The notes under the pieces: generated by a model
Database searches by the model: none
Seen by the model: the letters and a program-made list of their open reading frames with translations, nothing else
Told to the model about the DNA's origin: nothing
Program-made: the position numbers and the translations under genes
From: Bacillota bacterium
GTDB taxonomy: Bacteria; Bacillota; Dethiobacteria; DTU022
Assembly: GCA_012800855.1 (NCBI GenBank)
Contig: JAAZIN010000119.1
Location: forward strand, 1 to 33,926
Length of the DNA stretch: 33,926 nt
Direction of reading: 5' to 3'
Shown here: positions 14,479 to 22,506 of the stretch, one piece after another
Layout: the number at the start of each line of letters is the position of its first letter
Numbering within the stretch: position 1 is the stretch's first letter

Positions 14479-15282
14479 GTGCCGGTTAAAGAGATCCGCA
14501 GCAGCGGCAACAGGTATGTAAAAGAATACCGACGCCTCGCCGGCAGCCGCAAGTACCGCCGCAGCGCCGGCAAGCTGGCGCTGGAGGGGCCGCACCTGCT
14601 TCAAGAGGCGCTGGCGGCGGGGCTGACCCCTGAAGTCGTATTTTTCACCCGCGATTTTCTTGAAGGAAACGGCGGCGAAGTGGTTGCTTCCTTGCCGGAG
14701 AAAGCAAGGAAGTATCTCCTGCCGCCTTCTCTTTTTGCCAGGCTGGCCGATACGGAAAGCCCCCAGGAAGTGGCGGCCATTGTCCCCTTCATCCTGCCGG
14801 AGCCTTCGGCCATTGCCGGGAGGCAGCCTTCCCTGGTCCTGATCCTGGATCGGCTCCAGGATCCCGGCAACATGGGCACGCTGGTGCGCACCGCCGCTGC
14901 CGCCGGTGCAGACGCCATCTTCTATACCCCGGGTTCCGTGGATCCATATAGCCCCAAGGCGCTGCGGGCTTCGGCCGGCGCCGTTTTCCACCTTCCACCG
15001 GCGGTGGCGGAAGAGCCCCTGCAGCTGGTAAAGCTGCTCCAGGGCGGCGGCATGCAGGTGCTGGCGGCCCAGCCCCGGGATGGGCGGCTTTACTGGGAGG
15101 TGGACCTGCGCAAAAAGGCGGCCTTTCTCATCGGCAGCGAAGGCGGAGGCCTTTCGCCGGAACTGGCGGCGGCGGCGGACCTGGCCGTCTCCATTCCCCT
15201 GCTTTCCCCCCTCGATTCGCTGAATGCCGCTGTTGCCGGCGCCCTCCTCCTCTACGAGGCGCTCCGCCAGCGCCGCGAATGA
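14479..15282 (+). CDS. TrmH/SpoU-family RNA 2'-O-ribose methyltransferase (YsgA-like)
   Basis: This 267-residue SPOUT enzyme has an N-terminal substrate-binding domain (RKYRRSAGKLALEGPHLL). The SpoU domain shows the three classical motifs: DPGNMGTLVRTA (motif 1), FLIGSEGGGLS (motif 2) and IPLLSPLDSLNAAVAGA (motif 3). These form the trefoil-knot SAM site. It would methylate ribose in rRNA or tRNA; the exact nucleotide is unknown. Its place before pheS is the same as ysgA in Bacillus subtilis. The GTG at 14479 follows one base after the TGA of the RCK gene and lacks a strong ribosome binding site, so translation is probably coupled. Confidence 0.92.
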   Translation: MPVKEIRSSGNRYVKEYRRLAGSRKYRRSAGKLALEGPHLLQEALAAGLTPEVVFFTRDFLEGNGGEVVASLPEKARKYLLPPSLFARLADTESPQEVAAIVPFILPEPSAIAGRQPSLVLILDRLQDPGNMGTLVRTAAAAGADAIFYTPGSVDPYSPKALRASAGAVFHLPPAVAEEPLQLVKLLQGGGMQVLAAQPRDGRLYWEVDLRKKAAFLIGSEGGGLSPELAAAADLAVSIPLLSPLDSLNAAVAGALLLYEALRQRRE

Positions 15283-15330
15283 ATTGCATTCCCATTGCGC
15301 CTTTCTCCCACTTTTACCTCCAGCAAAGCG

Positions 15331-15357
15331 GGACAAAAAGGTACGTCGCCGTTGTCC
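15331..15357 (+). repeat. inverted repeat, possible degenerate dispersed repeat
   Basis: GGACAA (15331-15336) and TTGTCC (15352-15357) face each other in the gap between the methylase gene and the pheS promoter. From memory, GGGACA...TGTCCC repeats occur often between genes in related Clostridia. There is no T-run, so it is not a clear terminator. Confidence 0.35.
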
Positions 15358-15370
15358 AGGCGGGGGCAGG

Positions 15371-15399
15371 TTGTTTTTGCAGGGGGGCTGTGTTATAAT
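15371..15399 (+). promoter_or_regulatory. sigma-A promoter of the pheST T-box transcript
   Basis: TTGTTT (15371-15376), a 17-bp spacer and a perfect TATAAT (15394-15399). Transcription would start near 15406, about 20 nt before T-box stem I. The -35 and spacing match the tRNA-Val promoter. Confidence 0.8.
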
Positions 15400-15424
15400 T
15401 CATTAAAAATATTTACCAATGCGA

Positions 15425-15667
15425 TGAAGGAGAGGAGTAGGCGGAGAAGGGGCCGCCCAGGGAGGCGGGGCCGCGACTGCAAGCCCCGTCCGGCGCCACC
15501 CGCTGAAGTTCGCTCCGGAGCTTCCGGCTGAACGGCCCCTGCAGCCCAGTAGGCCTGCGACGGGTCATCCCGTTATTGATGATCAGAGTGGAGCCGCTTT
15601 TGCGGCTAAGTCGGGTGGTACCGCGGAAGGAAAGCTTTCGTCCCTCAAGGCGAAAGCTTTTTTTTAA
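15425..15667 (+). promoter_or_regulatory. T-box riboswitch, phenylalanine (UUC specifier)
   Basis: Stem I starts with GGAG (15429-15432) pairing with CTCC (15513-15516). The AGTA of the loop-E motif (15436-15439) faces GAAG-TTC-G (15505-15512), so the specifier codon is TTC at 15509-15511 (Phe). The distal stem I loop contains GCGACTGCAAG. The T-box GGGTGGTACCGCGG lies around 15613-15626. Its bulge TGGT matches an ACCA tRNA end, as for an A discriminator. Uncharged tRNA-Phe should stabilise the antiterminator and allow pheS-pheT transcription; charged tRNA leaves the terminator formed. Confidence 0.93.
15631..15665 (+). terminator. T-box conditional terminator
   Basis: A perfect 10-bp stem AAAGCTTTCG/CGAAAGCTTT with loop tccctcaagg is followed by an uninterrupted T-run to 15665. 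The 5' arm lies directly after the T-box sequence, so it competes with the antiterminator. Confidence 0.9.
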
Positions 15668-15694
15668 GATAGAAATGAAAGGAGCGGTAGAGGC

Positions 15695-16720
15695 TTGCTC
15701 GATCAGATTGCTCAACTGGAAGAGGAAGCCCTGCGGGAGATCGAAGCTGCGCAGGACATGGAGGCGTTGAAGGAGCTGCGCGTGCGCTACCTGGGCAAGA
15801 AGGGAGCACTCACGGCGCTGCTGCGCCGGATGGGCGACCTGCCCCCAGAGCAGCGCCCGGCGGCGGGGCAGAAGGCCAACAGCCTCCGGAAGAAGCTTGA
15901 AGAGCTCCTTCGCCGCAAGGAAGAGGAGCTCCGCGCGGCGGCCGCGGCAGCTCGCATCGAAGAAGAGCGCATTGATGTAACCTTGCCCGGCGCTCCCTTC
16001 AAGCTGGGGCGCAAGCATCCCCTCACCTTGGTCCTGGAGGAGATTACCGCCATTTTTACCGGCCTCGGCTTCCAGGTGGCGCGGGGCCCGGAGATTGAGA
16101 GCGAATACTACAATTTTGAAGCCTTGAACATCCCTGCAGACCACCCGGCAAGGGATATGCAGGATTCTTTTTACTTTACGCCGCAGATACTTCTGCGCAC
16201 GCACACTTCGCCCGTGCAGGTGCGGACCATGGAGAAGAAGGCGCCGCACCTGCCGGTGCGCATCATCGCCCCGGGCAAGGTCTACCGCCGCGACGACGAT
16301 GCCACCCACTCGCCCATGTTCCACCAGGTGGAAGGGCTGGCCGTGGATCGCGGGGTCACCTTTGCCGACCTTAAGGGGACGCTGCTCCTCTTTGCCCGGG
16401 AGATGTTCGGCCCCGATCAGCGCATCCGGCTGCGGCCCAGCTTCTTTCCCTTTACCGAGCCCAGCGCCGAGGTGGATATTGCCTGCATCATCTGCCGCGG
16501 CGAGGGCTGCCGGGTCTGCGGCCACTCCGGCTGGCTGGAGATTCTCGGATGCGGCATGGTCCACCCCCGGGTGCTTGAAGTGAGCGGCTACGATCCCGAA
16601 GATGTGACCGGCTTCGCCTTCGGGATGGGGGTGGAGCGCATTGCCATGATTAAGTACGGCATCGACGACATCCGCCTTTTCTTTGCCAACGACCTGCGCT
16701 TCCTGAAGCAGTTTCGCTAG
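15695..16720 (+). CDS. pheS: phenylalanyl-tRNA synthetase alpha subunit
   Basis: From TTG 15695, 10 nt after AAAGGAG, this is 341 residues. The N-terminal coiled coil contacts tRNA ([18 protein letters not shown]). The class II catalytic core contains motif 2 around [11 protein letters not shown] and motif 3 [18 protein letters not shown] CxxC...CxxC loop near the C-terminus ([13 protein letters not shown]) is usual in this family. With PheT it forms an (alpha-beta)2 enzyme that charges tRNA-Phe. It is the first gene behind the Phe T-box, so it is controlled by tRNA-Phe charging. Confidence 0.97.
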   Translation: MLDQIAQLEEEALREIEAAQDMEALKELRVRYLGKKGALTALLRRMGDLPPEQRPAAGQKANSLRKKLEELLRRKEEELRAAAAAARIEEERIDVTLPGAPFKLGRKHPLTLVLEEITAIFTGLGFQVARGPEIESEYYNFEALNIPADHPARDMQDSFYFTPQILLRTHTSPVQVRTMEKKAPHLPVRIIAPGKVYRRDDDATHSPMFHQVEGLAVDRGVTFADLKGTLLLFAREMFGPDQRIRLRPSFFPFTEPSAEVDIACIICRGEGCRVCGHSGWLEILGCGMVHPRVLEVSGYDPEDVTGFAFGMGVERIAMIKYGIDDIRLFFANDLRFLKQFR

Positions 16721-16722
16721 AG

Positions 16723-16740
16723 CCGGGGCCGTTGCCCCGG
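16723..16740 (+). other. GC-rich hairpin between pheS and pheT
   Basis: CCGGGGC (16723-16729) and GCCCCGG (16734-16740) form a perfect 7-bp stem with a 4-nt loop two bases after the pheS stop. No T-run follows. It may be an RNA processing or stability element that sets the pheS:pheT ratio, or simply a weak terminator. Confidence 0.45.
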
Positions 16741-16819
16741 GGAATCGAAACAGGGCAGCCTTGGCCTGGGTGGAGCTGCTTTAATGAAAGCGAGACCATG
16801 CAAGGGAGGTATAACGGAG

Positions 16820-19231
16820 ATGCGCATTCCATACAGCTGGTTGAAAGAATATATCGACCTGGGGCTCTCGCCGGAGGAGCTGGCGGAGCAGCTGACCCAT
16901 GCCGGCATCGAGGTTGATGCGGTAGAGAGGCTGGCCGAACTGCCGGCCCGCGTGGTGGTGGGCGAGATTGTCTCGCTGGCGCCTCATCCCGGCAGCAGCA
17001 ATCTTTCCATAGCTGCGGTTGATCCCGGCGGCGGCCCGGCGCTGCAGGTTGTCTGCGGCGCCCCCAACATCGCCGCCGGACAGAAGGTGCCCCTGGCCCT
17101 TCCCGGGGCCGTGCTGCCGGGAAGGGGCCCCATTGAAGCGGCGGAGATCCGTGGCGTAAGATCCGAGGGCATGCTCTGCTCGGGAGAGGAGCTGGGCCTG
17201 GAGCTGGGCTCGCCCGACGGTATTCTCATACTTGACCCTGACGTCAAAACGGGGCAGCCTCTCGGTGAAGCCCTGGGGCTGGACGACCCCATCCTGGTTC
17301 TCGACCTCACGCCCAACCGGGCCGATTGCCTGGGCATGCTGGGGGTAGCTTACGAGGTGGCGGCGCTTACCGGCGCCGCGGTGAAGCATCCCCCGGCGTC
17401 GCCGCCGGAGGGGGAGGAGCCTACCTCCGAGGTGCTGCAGGTGGAGGTAGAGGAGCCCTCACTCTGCTCCCGCTACACGGCGCGGGTGATCGACGATATC
17501 GCTGTGGGGCCGTCGCCTCTCTGGATGCAGCTGCGCCTGCTCAAGGCCGGTCTGCGCCCCATCAGCAATATTGTCGATATCACCAACTACGTCATGTGGG
17601 AATACGGCCAGCCGCTGCATGCCTTTGACTTCCAGCTCATCCGCGGGGGCAGGATCATTGTCCGCCGGGCCCGCCCCGGTGAGATCCTGGTCACCCTTGA
17701 CGGGGTGGAGCGCTCGCTCGACGAGGAGGTTCTCGTCATCGCCGACGCCGCGGGGCCGGTGGCCCTGGGCGGGGTCATGGGCGGCGAGAGCTCGGAGATC
17801 AAGCCTTCCACGCGGCGCGTCCTGCTCGAGGCGGCGCTGTTCAACGCCGCCAATATCCGGCGCACCTCCCGCCGCTACGGCATTCCCTCCGAGGCCTCGC
17901 AGCGCTTCGAGCGGGGAGTAAATCCTCAATGGGTGGCGGAGGCCTCCGGGCGGGCGGCGCTGCTCATGGCCCAGCTGGCGGGGGGGAAGGTGCTCCGCGG
18001 TCTGCTGGACAGCAATCCCGCTCCCGTTGAACCTCGACGGGTGACCGTGCGCCCGCACCGGATGAGCGAGATACTGGGCATGAAGATAACGCCGGAAGAG
18101 GTGAGAGAGATCTTAGAGCGGCTGGGCTTTGCCGTGGATCCGGCGGGGCGCAGCTTCGAGGTGACGGTGCCGCTGCGGCGCGGCGACATCTCCTTGGAGG
18201 AGGACGTGGTGGAGGAGGTGGCCCGCCTTTATGGCTACGAGAAGATCCCCGCCACCCTGCCGCGCGGTGAGATGCAGGAAAGCCGCGAGGGGCTGCCGGG
18301 GAGGCTGCAGGGTCTGGCCCGGGATACCTTGACGGCCTGCGGCTTTAACGAGATCATTACCTACTCCTTCATCAGCCCAGCGGAGCTGCGCAGCCTGCGC
18401 CTGCCGGAGGGCGACTACCGCCTTCAGGCCATCCCTTTGCAGAATCCCCTCTCCGAGGAGCAGAGCATCATGCGCACCACCCTGCTGCCGGGCATCCTTA
18501 AGACGATGCAGTACAATTTTCACCAGCGGGAGATGAACCAGCTGCTTTTTGAAATCGGGGCGGTCTTCCTGCCGCGGCAGCTGCCCCTGGCGGAGCTGCC
18601 CCAGGAGAAGCTGCGCCTCTCCCTGGGAGCCACCGGCCAGTTCCCCGAGGCGAACTGGTACAGTCCCTCGCAGCCGGCTGGCTTTTTCGTGCTGAAGGGG
18701 GCGGTGGAGGCGCTCCTGCATCGCTTTGGCATTGCCGGGGTGCGCTATCTCCCGGCGGAGCTGCCCTTTGCCCATCCCACCAGGGCGGCGGCGATCATGA
18801 TTGGGGAAGAAGAAGCGGGCTTTATCGGGGAACTGCGGCCGGAGGTGGCCGAGGCGTGGGACTACCCGCAGCCGGCCACCGTCGCCGAACTGGACCTGGA
18901 TCTGCTCATTGCAAAGGCCAACCTCGTACCGCGCGTGGCGCCGCTGCCGCGCTACCCCGCGGGGCTGCGGGACATTGCCGTGCTGGTCCCCCGCTCCATG
19001 CCTGCCGAAAAGCTGGAGCGCTGCATCTATGAAGCGGGCGGCGGCCTGGTGGAAAAGGTGGCTCTCTTCGATCTTTACGAGGGCGCGCAAATCCCGGCAG
19101 GCAAGCGCAGCCTAGCCTTTACCATCACCTTCCGCCATCCCCAGCGCACCCTTACCGAGGCGGAGATCAATGCTGCCCAGGCGGATATTGAGGCCGCCCT
19201 TGCCCGGCTGGGAGCGGAGCTGCGCCGCTAA
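16820..19231 (+). CDS. pheT: phenylalanyl-tRNA synthetase beta subunit
   Basis: I chose ATG 16820 (MRIPYSWLKEYIDL, the usual family start), with GGGAGG about 10 nt and CGGAG directly upstream. The protein is 803 residues. Domains in order are the EMAP/Trbp-like tRNA-binding domain, the B3/B4 editing domain (from about residue 200), the B5 domain (MSEILGMKITPEEVREIL), the catalytic-like core and the C-terminal ferredoxin-fold anticodon domain (LPRYPAGLRDIAVLVP). The editing domain hydrolyses Tyr-tRNA-Phe. It shares the T-box-controlled transcript with pheS. In Bacillus subtilis rnhC lies between pheT and zapA; here pheT is followed directly by zapA. Confidence 0.97.
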   Translation: MRIPYSWLKEYIDLGLSPEELAEQLTHAGIEVDAVERLAELPARVVVGEIVSLAPHPGSSNLSIAAVDPGGGPALQVVCGAPNIAAGQKVPLALPGAVLPGRGPIEAAEIRGVRSEGMLCSGEELGLELGSPDGILILDPDVKTGQPLGEALGLDDPILVLDLTPNRADCLGMLGVAYEVAALTGAAVKHPPASPPEGEEPTSEVLQVEVEEPSLCSRYTARVIDDIAVGPSPLWMQLRLLKAGLRPISNIVDITNYVMWEYGQPLHAFDFQLIRGGRIIVRRARPGEILVTLDGVERSLDEEVLVIADAAGPVALGGVMGGESSEIKPSTRRVLLEAALFNAANIRRTSRRYGIPSEASQRFERGVNPQWVAEASGRAALLMAQLAGGKVLRGLLDSNPAPVEPRRVTVRPHRMSEILGMKITPEEVREILERLGFAVDPAGRSFEVTVPLRRGDISLEEDVVEEVARLYGYEKIPATLPRGEMQESREGLPGRLQGLARDTLTACGFNEIITYSFISPAELRSLRLPEGDYRLQAIPLQNPLSEEQSIMRTTLLPGILKTMQYNFHQREMNQLLFEIGAVFLPRQLPLAELPQEKLRLSLGATGQFPEANWYSPSQPAGFFVLKGAVEALLHRFGIAGVRYLPAELPFAHPTRAAAIMIGEEEAGFIGELRPEVAEAWDYPQPATVAELDLDLLIAKANLVPRVAPLPRYPAGLRDIAVLVPRSMPAEKLERCIYEAGGGLVEKVALFDLYEGAQIPAGKRSLAFTITFRHPQRTLTEAEINAAQADIEAALARLGAELRR

Positions 19232-19305
19232 AGCGGCAGGATATCGGTCACTTTTCACGAAATAGATGAGCAAAAGCCGGCTGCCGGGCAGGAGGAAGCA
19301 TAATT

Positions 19306-19584
19306 GTGGTGGATGAGAAGCCGAAAAACCGGGTAACGGTAACCATAATGGGGGAAGAATATACCATCAGGGGCAGCGGCTCGCCGGAATCGCTGGAAGA
19401 GGCGGCCCGCTACGTGGACCGGCTGATGCGCTCCCTGGCGGAGAAGAACAGGCAGCTGAGCGGATATAAAATTGCCGTGCTGGCGGCGCTCAACCTGGCT
19501 GACGAGCTGCTGAAAGCAAGACAAGAGCACCCCCGCTTCCATGATGAAGAGAGGGATAGGGAGGGAGAAGATGAACTGGTTTGA
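19306..19584 (+). CDS. zapA: cell division protein ZapA
   Basis: This 92-residue protein begins at GTG 19306, with GGAGGAA upstream. It has the ZapA N-terminal fold (RVTVTIMGEEYTIRGSGSPESL), which sits before a long helix (YVDRLMRSLAEK, then VLAALNLADELLKA) that dimerises. ZapA crosslinks FtsZ filaments and stabilises the Z-ring. Its place after pheT and before a cvpA-like gene is the same as in Bacillus subtilis. The acidic C-terminal tail (HDEERDREGEDELV) overlaps the next gene by 14 bp. Confidence 0.9.
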   Translation: MVDEKPKNRVTVTIMGEEYTIRGSGSPESLEEAARYVDRLMRSLAEKNRQLSGYKIAVLAALNLADELLKARQEHPRFHDEERDREGEDELV

Positions 19585-20152
19585 TTACCTGCTCCTCGGC
19601 ATCGCCGCCTTCTATCTTATCGGGGGGCTGATCCAGGGGGCGCTGAAGCAGCTTTTCAATCTCTTTGGATTTTTTATTGCCCTGGCCCTGGCTTTCCTGG
19701 GGAGCCGGTACTTGAGCGGGTACGTGGCCGCCTACCTCAAGCCCGATTACTTTTTGCCCTATGAAGAAGTGCTGCAGCGCTTCGGGATGGCCCTCACGGT
19801 GGAAGACATGATGGGCCTTGCCGCCGCAGCCATAACCTTCCTGGCGATCTTGCTCGTCCTGCTCATTGTTTTCCGGCTGCTGCTCCACTGGCTTACCGCG
19901 GCCAACAAGATCCCCGTCATTGGTTTTTTTAACCGGTTGGGCGGGGCCCTTTTGGGCCTGCTCATCGGGCTGCTCATTGATTTCGCCATAATCAGCGCCG
20001 TGTCGCTGCTGCCGCTGTCCTTTTTAACGGAGGCCCTTAACGGCTCCGTGGTGGCAGGATACCTGGCCCAGCAGCTGCCGCTAGCATATGGCGAGGTTAA
20101 GGAAGTTCTGATCAATTTGCTGCTGGGCAGCCGTCCCGGCGAGGGAATCTGA
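19571..20152 (+). CDS. CvpA-family membrane protein (YshB-like)
   Basis: The ATG at 19571 with AGGGAGAAG upstream gives 193 residues. The start lies inside the end of zapA, so the two are translationally coupled. Four hydrophobic segments are visible: about residues 4-22, 28-47, 80-105 and 120-145. NWFDYLLLGIAAFYLIGGLIQG is the CvpA start pattern, and IPVIGFFNRLGGALLGLL is its other conserved stretch. CvpA was named for colicin V production in Escherichia coli, but its function in Firmicutes is not established. The zapA-yshB-polX-mutS2 order is conserved in Bacillus. Confidence 0.88.
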   Translation: MNWFDYLLLGIAAFYLIGGLIQGALKQLFNLFGFFIALALAFLGSRYLSGYVAAYLKPDYFLPYEEVLQRFGMALTVEDMMGLAAAAITFLAILLVLLIVFRLLLHWLTAANKIPVIGFFNRLGGALLGLLIGLLIDFAIISAVSLLPLSFLTEALNGSVVAGYLAQQLPLAYGEVKEVLINLLLGSRPGEGI

Positions 20153-20162
20153 GAAAGGACGC

Positions 20163-21899
20163 TTGACGGCATTGGAGAATTGGGAAGTAGCCGCAGCCCT
20201 GGAGAGAATGGCCGGGCTGCTGGCGTTAAAGGGCGAAGACAGCTTTAAGATAAGAGCTTACAGCCAGGCGGCGCGGCAGATTGTCCGCCTCTCGGAGCCC
20301 CTGGCCCAGATAATCGCAGAGGATCGCCTTGAGCAAATCCCCGGCATCGGCAAGGCGCTCTCCTCGAAGATCAAGGAATTGGTCGCCACCGGGCAGAGTT
20401 CTTTTCTGGCCCGGCTGGAAAAGGAGGTCCCGCCGGAGCTGCTCACTCTCTTCTCCATTCCCGGCGTGGGCTTCAGGACGGCGGGGAAGCTGGTGCAGGA
20501 GCTGAAGCTGGAAAACCTGGCCCAGCTGGAGGAGGCGGCGCGGCAGGGCAAGGTGGCCGAACTGCCCGGGCTGGGGAAGGCGCTGCAGGACAAGGTGCTC
20601 CACTTCTTCGCTCACCGTGCCGCCGAGCCGGAGCGCTTCCACCGCGGCGTGGCCCTGCCCCTGGCCGAACAGCTGCACTCTTTTCTCCTGCAGCTGCCTT
20701 TTGTCCTGTGCTGCTCTCCCGCCGGTGAGGTGAGGCGCGGCACGGAGACGGTTGCGGAAGTGGTGGTCGTGGCCGCGCTGGATGAGCAGGCGCGGGAGCA
20801 CCTGGCGGAGCAGCTCCGCAAGCTGCCCGGGGTGGGCAGCCTGGAGCCCGCGCCCGGCGGCTTTAAGCTGGCCACCCTGGTGGGACTGCCCGCCCGTGTT
20901 GTGCTTTGTTCCGCGGAGGAATATCCCACTCGCCTGGCGGAGCTCACTGCTTCGGCGGCGCACTGGGAGCAGCTGCAGGCATACGCGGCCGGGAGGGGCT
21001 TCCAGCTGAGCGGCGACGCCCTGCTGAAGGAGGGCCGCCGGGTGCCTCTCAAGGAGGAGGGAGAGCTTTACCGGGCCCTGGGGCTGCCCTTTATCCCTCC
21101 CGAGTTGAGGGAAGGGAGCGCCGAGCTGGAAAGAGCCGCCGCCGGAAAGCTGCCCCGCCTCGTTGAGCTCTCCCAGATCCGGGGCGACCTCCACCTGCAC
21201 AGCAGCTGGAGCGACGGCAATGCCTCCCTGGAAGAGATGCACGCCGCCGCGGGGCGGATGGGCTACGAGTATATCGCCATCACGGATCATTCCCCTTCGC
21301 TGAAAATTGCTGGGGGGCTTTCCCTGGAGCAGCTGGCGCGGCAGGTGCAGCAGGTAAAAGAGCTGCGCCGGGCCGGCGGCTGCTACATCTTTACCGGCGT
21401 GGAGGTGGACATTCACGCCGACGGCAGCCTGGACCTGCCCGACGAAATCCTCGGCGAGCTCGACGTGGTCATTGCCTCGGTGCACAGCAATTTCCGGCAG
21501 GGGCGCGAGGAGATGACCGCCCGCATCTGCCGGGCCATGGAGCACCCCGCCGTGCAAATAATCGGCCATCCCACCGGCCGCCTCATCGGCAGCCGCGGCG
21601 GCTACGAGGTTGACGTGGAGCGGCTTATCGACAAGGCGGCGGATACGGGCACCATCCTGGAAATCAACGCTTCGCCGCTGCGGCTCGACCTCTCGGAAAA
21701 GTACCACCGCCTGGCCCGCCGCAAGGGGGTGCCCCTGCTGGTGAACACCGATGCCCACTCCACGGCTACGATGCAGGACATGGTTTACGGGGTCACGGCG
21801 GCGCGGCGCGGCTGGCTGGAGGCGGAAGACATTCTCAATACCCTCCCCCTGGAGCGGATACGGGAAGCCCTAAGCTGGAAGCGCCGCCTGAGAGGATGA
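20163..21899 (+). CDS. polX: PolX-family protein: degenerate polymerase domain with intact PHP domain
   Basis: From TTG 20163 this is 578 residues, the normal PolX length. Helix-hairpin-helix repeats (IPGIGKALSSKI, IPGVGFRTAGKL, LPGLGKALQDKV) are intact. In the palm, RRGTETVAEVVVVAA (191-205) stands where active enzymes have ETxGDxD, and PARVV (243-247) stands where VDLRV is expected, so all three catalytic aspartates appear lost. The C-terminal PHP domain starts at DLHLHSSWSDG (342-352) and keeps ITDHS, GVEVD, SVHSN, GHPTG and NTDAH metal-binding motifs. It probably acts as a metal-dependent 3'-5' exonuclease or phosphoesterase on DNA and not as a polymerase. It is placed between cvpA and mutS2, a base-excision-repair context. 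Confidence 0.9.
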   Translation: MTALENWEVAAALERMAGLLALKGEDSFKIRAYSQAARQIVRLSEPLAQIIAEDRLEQIPGIGKALSSKIKELVATGQSSFLARLEKEVPPELLTLFSIPGVGFRTAGKLVQELKLENLAQLEEAARQGKVAELPGLGKALQDKVLHFFAHRAAEPERFHRGVALPLAEQLHSFLLQLPFVLCCSPAGEVRRGTETVAEVVVVAALDEQAREHLAEQLRKLPGVGSLEPAPGGFKLATLVGLPARVVLCSAEEYPTRLAELTASAAHWEQLQAYAAGRGFQLSGDALLKEGRRVPLKEEGELYRALGLPFIPPELREGSAELERAAAGKLPRLVELSQIRGDLHLHSSWSDGNASLEEMHAAAGRMGYEYIAITDHSPSLKIAGGLSLEQLARQVQQVKELRRAGGCYIFTGVEVDIHADGSLDLPDEILGELDVVIASVHSNFRQGREEMTARICRAMEHPAVQIIGHPTGRLIGSRGGYEVDVERLIDKAADTGTILEINASPLRLDLSEKYHRLARRKGVPLLVNTDAHSTATMQDMVYGVTAARRGWLEAEDILNTLPLERIREALSWKRRLRG

Positions 21900-21906
21900 A
21901 GCAACC

Positions 21907-22497
21907 TTGCAGCTGCAGCCCCTGGAGGCTTCATTTTACCGGGATCGCGATACGGTAAGCGTGGCCCGCGCCCTGCTGGGGCACATTCTCTGCCGTGAGA
22001 CCCCCGAGGGCCTGGCCGCGGGAATAATCGTGGAGACGGAGGCCTACCTGAGCAAGGACGACCCCGCCTGCCACGCCTCCCACGGAAAGACGAGGCGCAA
22101 TGCGGTCATGTTCGGCCCCCCCGGTCATGCCTACGTCTATTTCATCTACGGCGTCCATTACTGTTTCAACGTGGTCACCGGCCCGGAAGGCAGCGGCGAG
22201 GCTGTCCTGGTGCGGGCCCTGGAGCCGCTTTACGGGATTGACCTGATGGAGCGGCGCCGCGGACCGGGAAAGGGGGCGCGGCACCTGGCCGGCGGCCCGG
22301 GCCGGCTCTGCCAGGCGCTGGCCATCGACGGCTCCCTCAATGGACATGACCTGCGCCGCCCTCCTCTCTGGATTGCCGCCGGCACCCCGGTGAAGGCGGA
22401 AGAGGTGGCCGTATCGCCACGCATCGGGATCAACCGGGCCGCGGATAAGCTGCTTCGCTTCTACATAAAAGACAATCCCTGCGTTTCAAGGAGATAA
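21907..22497 (+). CDS. DNA-3-methyladenine glycosylase (AAG/MPG family)
   Basis: From TTG 21907, 8 bp after polX, this is 196 residues. The catalytic glutamate lies in VETEAYL. YVYFIYGVHYCFNVV and EAVLVRALEP are the family core, and the end LRFYIKDNPCVS is typical. The enzyme flips out and excises alkylated purines, leaving an abasic site. It sits between polX and mutS2; in Bacillus subtilis these two are direct neighbours, so this is an added repair gene in the same operon. The frame is complete, with no signs of decay. Confidence 0.93.
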   Translation: MQLQPLEASFYRDRDTVSVARALLGHILCRETPEGLAAGIIVETEAYLSKDDPACHASHGKTRRNAVMFGPPGHAYVYFIYGVHYCFNVVTGPEGSGEAVLVRALEPLYGIDLMERRRGPGKGARHLAGGPGRLCQALAIDGSLNGHDLRRPPLWIAAGTPVKAEEVAVSPRIGINRAADKLLRFYIKDNPCVSRR

Positions 22498-22506
22498 GCG
22501 GTTATC

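Noticed and set aside
20226-21758. 510-codon minus-strand open frame opposite polX
   Set aside because: No motifs; fully explained as antisense of the PolX gene.
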